This document shows positions 22,368-23,942 of a stretch of 23,942 nt of DNA, in pieces. A model generated the notes under the pieces. It worked only from the letters and a program-made list of their open reading frames with translations, was not told the origin of the DNA and did no database searches. A program made the translations under genes and the position numbers. Source of the stretch: JAAYDF01 sp964511155. Its GTDB lineage: Bacteria; Planctomycetota; Phycisphaerae; UBA1845; PWPN01. Numbering within the stretch: the stretch's first letter is position 1; every line of letters begins with the position of its first letter. The DNA lies in the NCBI GenBank assembly GCA_964511155.1, contig CAZEEJ010000077.1, positions 1-23,942 on the forward strand, given 5' to 3'.

Positions 22368-23288
22368 ATGAGTCGGAAACGAATTGGTGCTTGCGCAGCA
22401 TGTGTATGGGTTGGAATAGCTGGCTGCCTGCCCTGGTGGGAGGTGGCACCGTCAAGCGATACGGCGAAGCCGGTGGGGTTGATTCAGTTGATCGAGTTTG
22501 AGGACATCCAGGGGCTCAGGAACTGGGGATACGAGTTGCAGCAACGAGGCATGAAGGCCCTGGCATTCATCCAGAACAACATGCTCGAGGAGTACCCGAC
22601 CGAGATCAGGTGGCTGGCGGATCAGGGTCACGAGATCGCGGGCGGCTACGCCGAGCAGGCGCTCTGGGACGTCCCCTATGAGACGCAACTGCAAATCCTG
22701 GCCGATACCAGAGACCTTGTGGAGGAGGTCACCGGCAAACCGATGCGCGTTTTCGGGTCGCGGTACTTCGCCTACGACGAGAATACGCTTAAGGCGGCGG
22801 ACGCGCTGGGTATCGATTACATTCTCGCCCGGGGCACGAGCGATGTCGAGGTCATCATCTACGATCCCGACGAGTACGACTGCGACATCATCTCGGTCAG
22901 CAACGTCACCTTCGAGGACATGGGCAGAGGCAGCCTGTGCGACTACTCCCTCTGGGCCAGGGGTTCGACGGCGGAGGAATTCGAACAGGTACTTGCGGAC
23001 TCCATCGCCAAGATGCCCAAACGGATCATGTTTGCCTCGCATGCTTATCTCGGGGGAATGAAACAGGCATGGTGGGACGTGTACCGGCAGTTGCTGGATT
23101 CGGGCGAGGTTCACTGGGCGGCCGACTTCGACGAGTGGCTGCAACCGGAGAACGGGGTCCGCCTGCGATTGCCCATGATCCTGATCCCGATCAACCGCGA
23201 AGTGCAGTACACGACGCCCACCCCGACAACGCCGCTCGACGAGCTCGAGGACCTGGACCAGATGCACAACCCCTGTGGTGCGCCATGA
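22368..23288 (+). CDS. Lipoprotein with degenerate NodB (polysaccharide deacetylase-like) fold
   Basis: The product is 306 residues. The signal MSRKRIGACAACVWVGIAGC has lipobox IAGC and lipidated Cys20. The middle follows the NodB plan: MKALAFIQNNMLEEYPTEIRWLADQGHEIAGG (62-93), a helix YETQLQILADTRDLVEEVTGKPMRVFGSRYFAYDENTLKAADALGID (104-150), and later RIMFASHAYL (219-228). The metal residues are not conserved by eye: TFDDG is EFEDIQG (43-49), and the H(S/T)xxH pair is replaced near GGYAEQALW (92-100). His225 may match the distal His motif. So metal-dependent deacetylation is doubtful. The ATG at 22368 has GGGAGG five bases upstream. It overlaps the next gene as ATGA. Confidence 0.75.
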   Translation: MSRKRIGACAACVWVGIAGCLPWWEVAPSSDTAKPVGLIQLIEFEDIQGLRNWGYELQQRGMKALAFIQNNMLEEYPTEIRWLADQGHEIAGGYAEQALWDVPYETQLQILADTRDLVEEVTGKPMRVFGSRYFAYDENTLKAADALGIDYILARGTSDVEVIIYDPDEYDCDIISVSNVTFEDMGRGSLCDYSLWARGSTAEEFEQVLADSIAKMPKRIMFASHAYLGGMKQAWWDVYRQLLDSGEVHWAADFDEWLQPENGVRLRLPMILIPINREVQYTTPTPTTPLDELEDLDQMHNPCGAP

Positions 23289-23683
23289 AACGAATCGTGA
23301 CAGCCCTGGCGTCGGCCGTATTGATGGGTGCCATGGTTGCCGGATGCGCCCCCGCTTCCCCGGGGGATTCCGTGGTCGAGGAGGACGCGCTGCTGATCTT
23401 CCACAATGCCACCGGGCCGATGTGCCTCGAAGCGCTGGCCTGGCTGGACACGATGCAATCCGAGTATCCGGACCTGGTGGTCGCGGAACACCTGACCACC
23501 GACGTTCCCGGGCTTACTCTCTTCCGGGAGCTGAAGACGCAGTACGGGCAGAGCCAAGGAGTCTCGACGGCATTTGGCTACCTGCCGGTGATCTTCTTCC
23601 GCGGTCAGGCGTTTTCCGGTTTCAACGACCAGGTACAGCAGTCCCTGACGCAACTCATCGCCTCGATGCCCGCACCGTCTTGA
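23285..23683 (+). CDS. Thioredoxin-fold-like lipoprotein with a single active-site-type cysteine
   Basis: The product is 132 residues. The signal MKRIVTALASAVLMGAMVAGC has lipidated Cys21. The mature part fits a small thioredoxin fold: strand DALLIFHNATGPMC (34-47), helix LEALAWLDTMQSEY, strand LVVAEHLTTD, helix GLTLFRELKTQYG, then GYLPVIFFRG (98-107) with a likely cis-Pro101 and a last helix. Where thioredoxins have CGPC, this has TGPMC, so only Cys47 remains. Disulfide exchange by two cysteines is impossible; a one-cysteine or thiol-binding role is possible. Its ATG overlaps the preceding TGA, so the two lipoproteins are translated together. The fold assignment is by eye. Confidence 0.7.
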   Translation: MKRIVTALASAVLMGAMVAGCAPASPGDSVVEEDALLIFHNATGPMCLEALAWLDTMQSEYPDLVVAEHLTTDVPGLTLFRELKTQYGQSQGVSTAFGYLPVIFFRGQAFSGFNDQVQQSLTQLIASMPAPS

Positions 23684-23687
23684 TGAC

Positions 23688-23702
23688 GCGGGCCCGTGAC
23701 AG
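23688..23702 (-). repeat. CTGTCACGGGCCCGC word
   Basis: GCGGGCCCGTGACAG is the exact complement of 15 bases within 3218-3234. It lies 4 bp after the stop of the thioredoxin-like gene and about 39 bp before an 81-bp element, the same arrangement as at 14916-14968. Confidence 0.6.
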
Positions 23703-23740
23703 TTTGGGCGGCCTCATGGACTCGGCTGGTCAAGGCTGTT

Positions 23741-23821
23741 CCGTACCGCGCCCGTCAGGAAGCGGACCTCGTGTGCGTGGCGTTCTCGCGCAAGGGCCGC
23801 TCCCTCACGGTCGCGGTACGG
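23741..23821. repeat. 81-bp hairpin element, copy 2
   Basis: Four differences in 81 from 14968-15048, with the same 10-bp terminal inverted repeat. Two of the changes fall at paired positions in the stem (A-T becomes C-C), so they weaken the pairing. The remaining bases to 23942 are G/C-rich with no gene in view; GGAGGAGG at the very end could be a ribosome site for a gene beyond the window. Confidence 0.92.
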
Positions 23822-23942
23822 AGATGCGGCCCCGCCGGGGCCGCCCCCCGCCGCCGGAAGGGTCACGCACCCTGATGACGCGGCCAACGCCCAGCCCTGA
23901 TGAATAGGCAATTCTTCGCACCACCGGGCGGGGCGGAGGAGG

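Overview
The window looks like high-GC chromosomal DNA from a member of the Planctomycetota, possibly related to the Phycisphaerae. This rests on a secreted protein ending in paired dockerin-type calcium repeats, many lipoproteins and long secreted proteins, and intergenic spaces filled with short palindromic and tandem repeats. It is an inference from style, because no rRNA or other phylogenetic marker is present. I see no phage, plasmid, CRISPR array, transposase or tRNA.

Layout. Positions 3-1872 (+): the 3' end of a secreted dockerin-terminal protein, then a Nudix hydrolase that resembles animal NUDT22. Positions 2041-2910 (-): a metallophosphoesterase. Positions 3347-7031 (+): an overlapping two-gene ABC3/FtsX exporter like YbbA-YbbP. 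Positions 7170-7433 (-): a small unknown protein. Positions 7700-8587 (+): a soluble orphan histidine kinase. Positions 8675-11530 (-): a two-gene unit of an M24-fold protein lacking most metal ligands, followed by L-ribulokinase. Positions 11926-12633 (+): a lipoprotein. Positions 12852-14912 (+): a secreted beta-helix protein. Positions 15135-17372 (+): a two-TM coiled-coil protein with Wzz-like topology. Positions 17484-19742 (-): rsmG, a BtpA-family gene and a gamma-carbonic-anhydrase-like gene. Positions 20007-21296 (+): a DUF1015 protein. Positions 21297-22367: about 1 kb without a convincing gene and with visibly lower GC. Positions 22368-23683 (+): two overlapping lipoprotein genes, a degenerate NodB-fold protein and a one-cysteine thioredoxin-like protein. 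The last 259 bases hold only repeats.

How the genes work together. The clear functional units are the ABC exporter pair, the M24-like/ribulokinase pair (pentose use), the rsmG-btpA-gamma-CA run, and the coupled lipoprotein pair. The other genes are single.

Repeats. Nearly every intergenic gap carries at least one repeat: 140-bp double-hairpin elements (two copies, both between divergent genes), 81-bp hairpins (two full copies plus relatives), GTGAGAA heptads (beyond stop codons at convergent junctions), a 19-bp tandem array running into a hairpin, a 27-bp self-complementary tandem array, and a C4GAC heptad array flanked by identical hairpins. The unexplained candidates I rate highest are the 22368-23683 lipoprotein pair, the M24-like protein tied to ribulokinase, the NUDT22-like Nudix protein and the repeat network.
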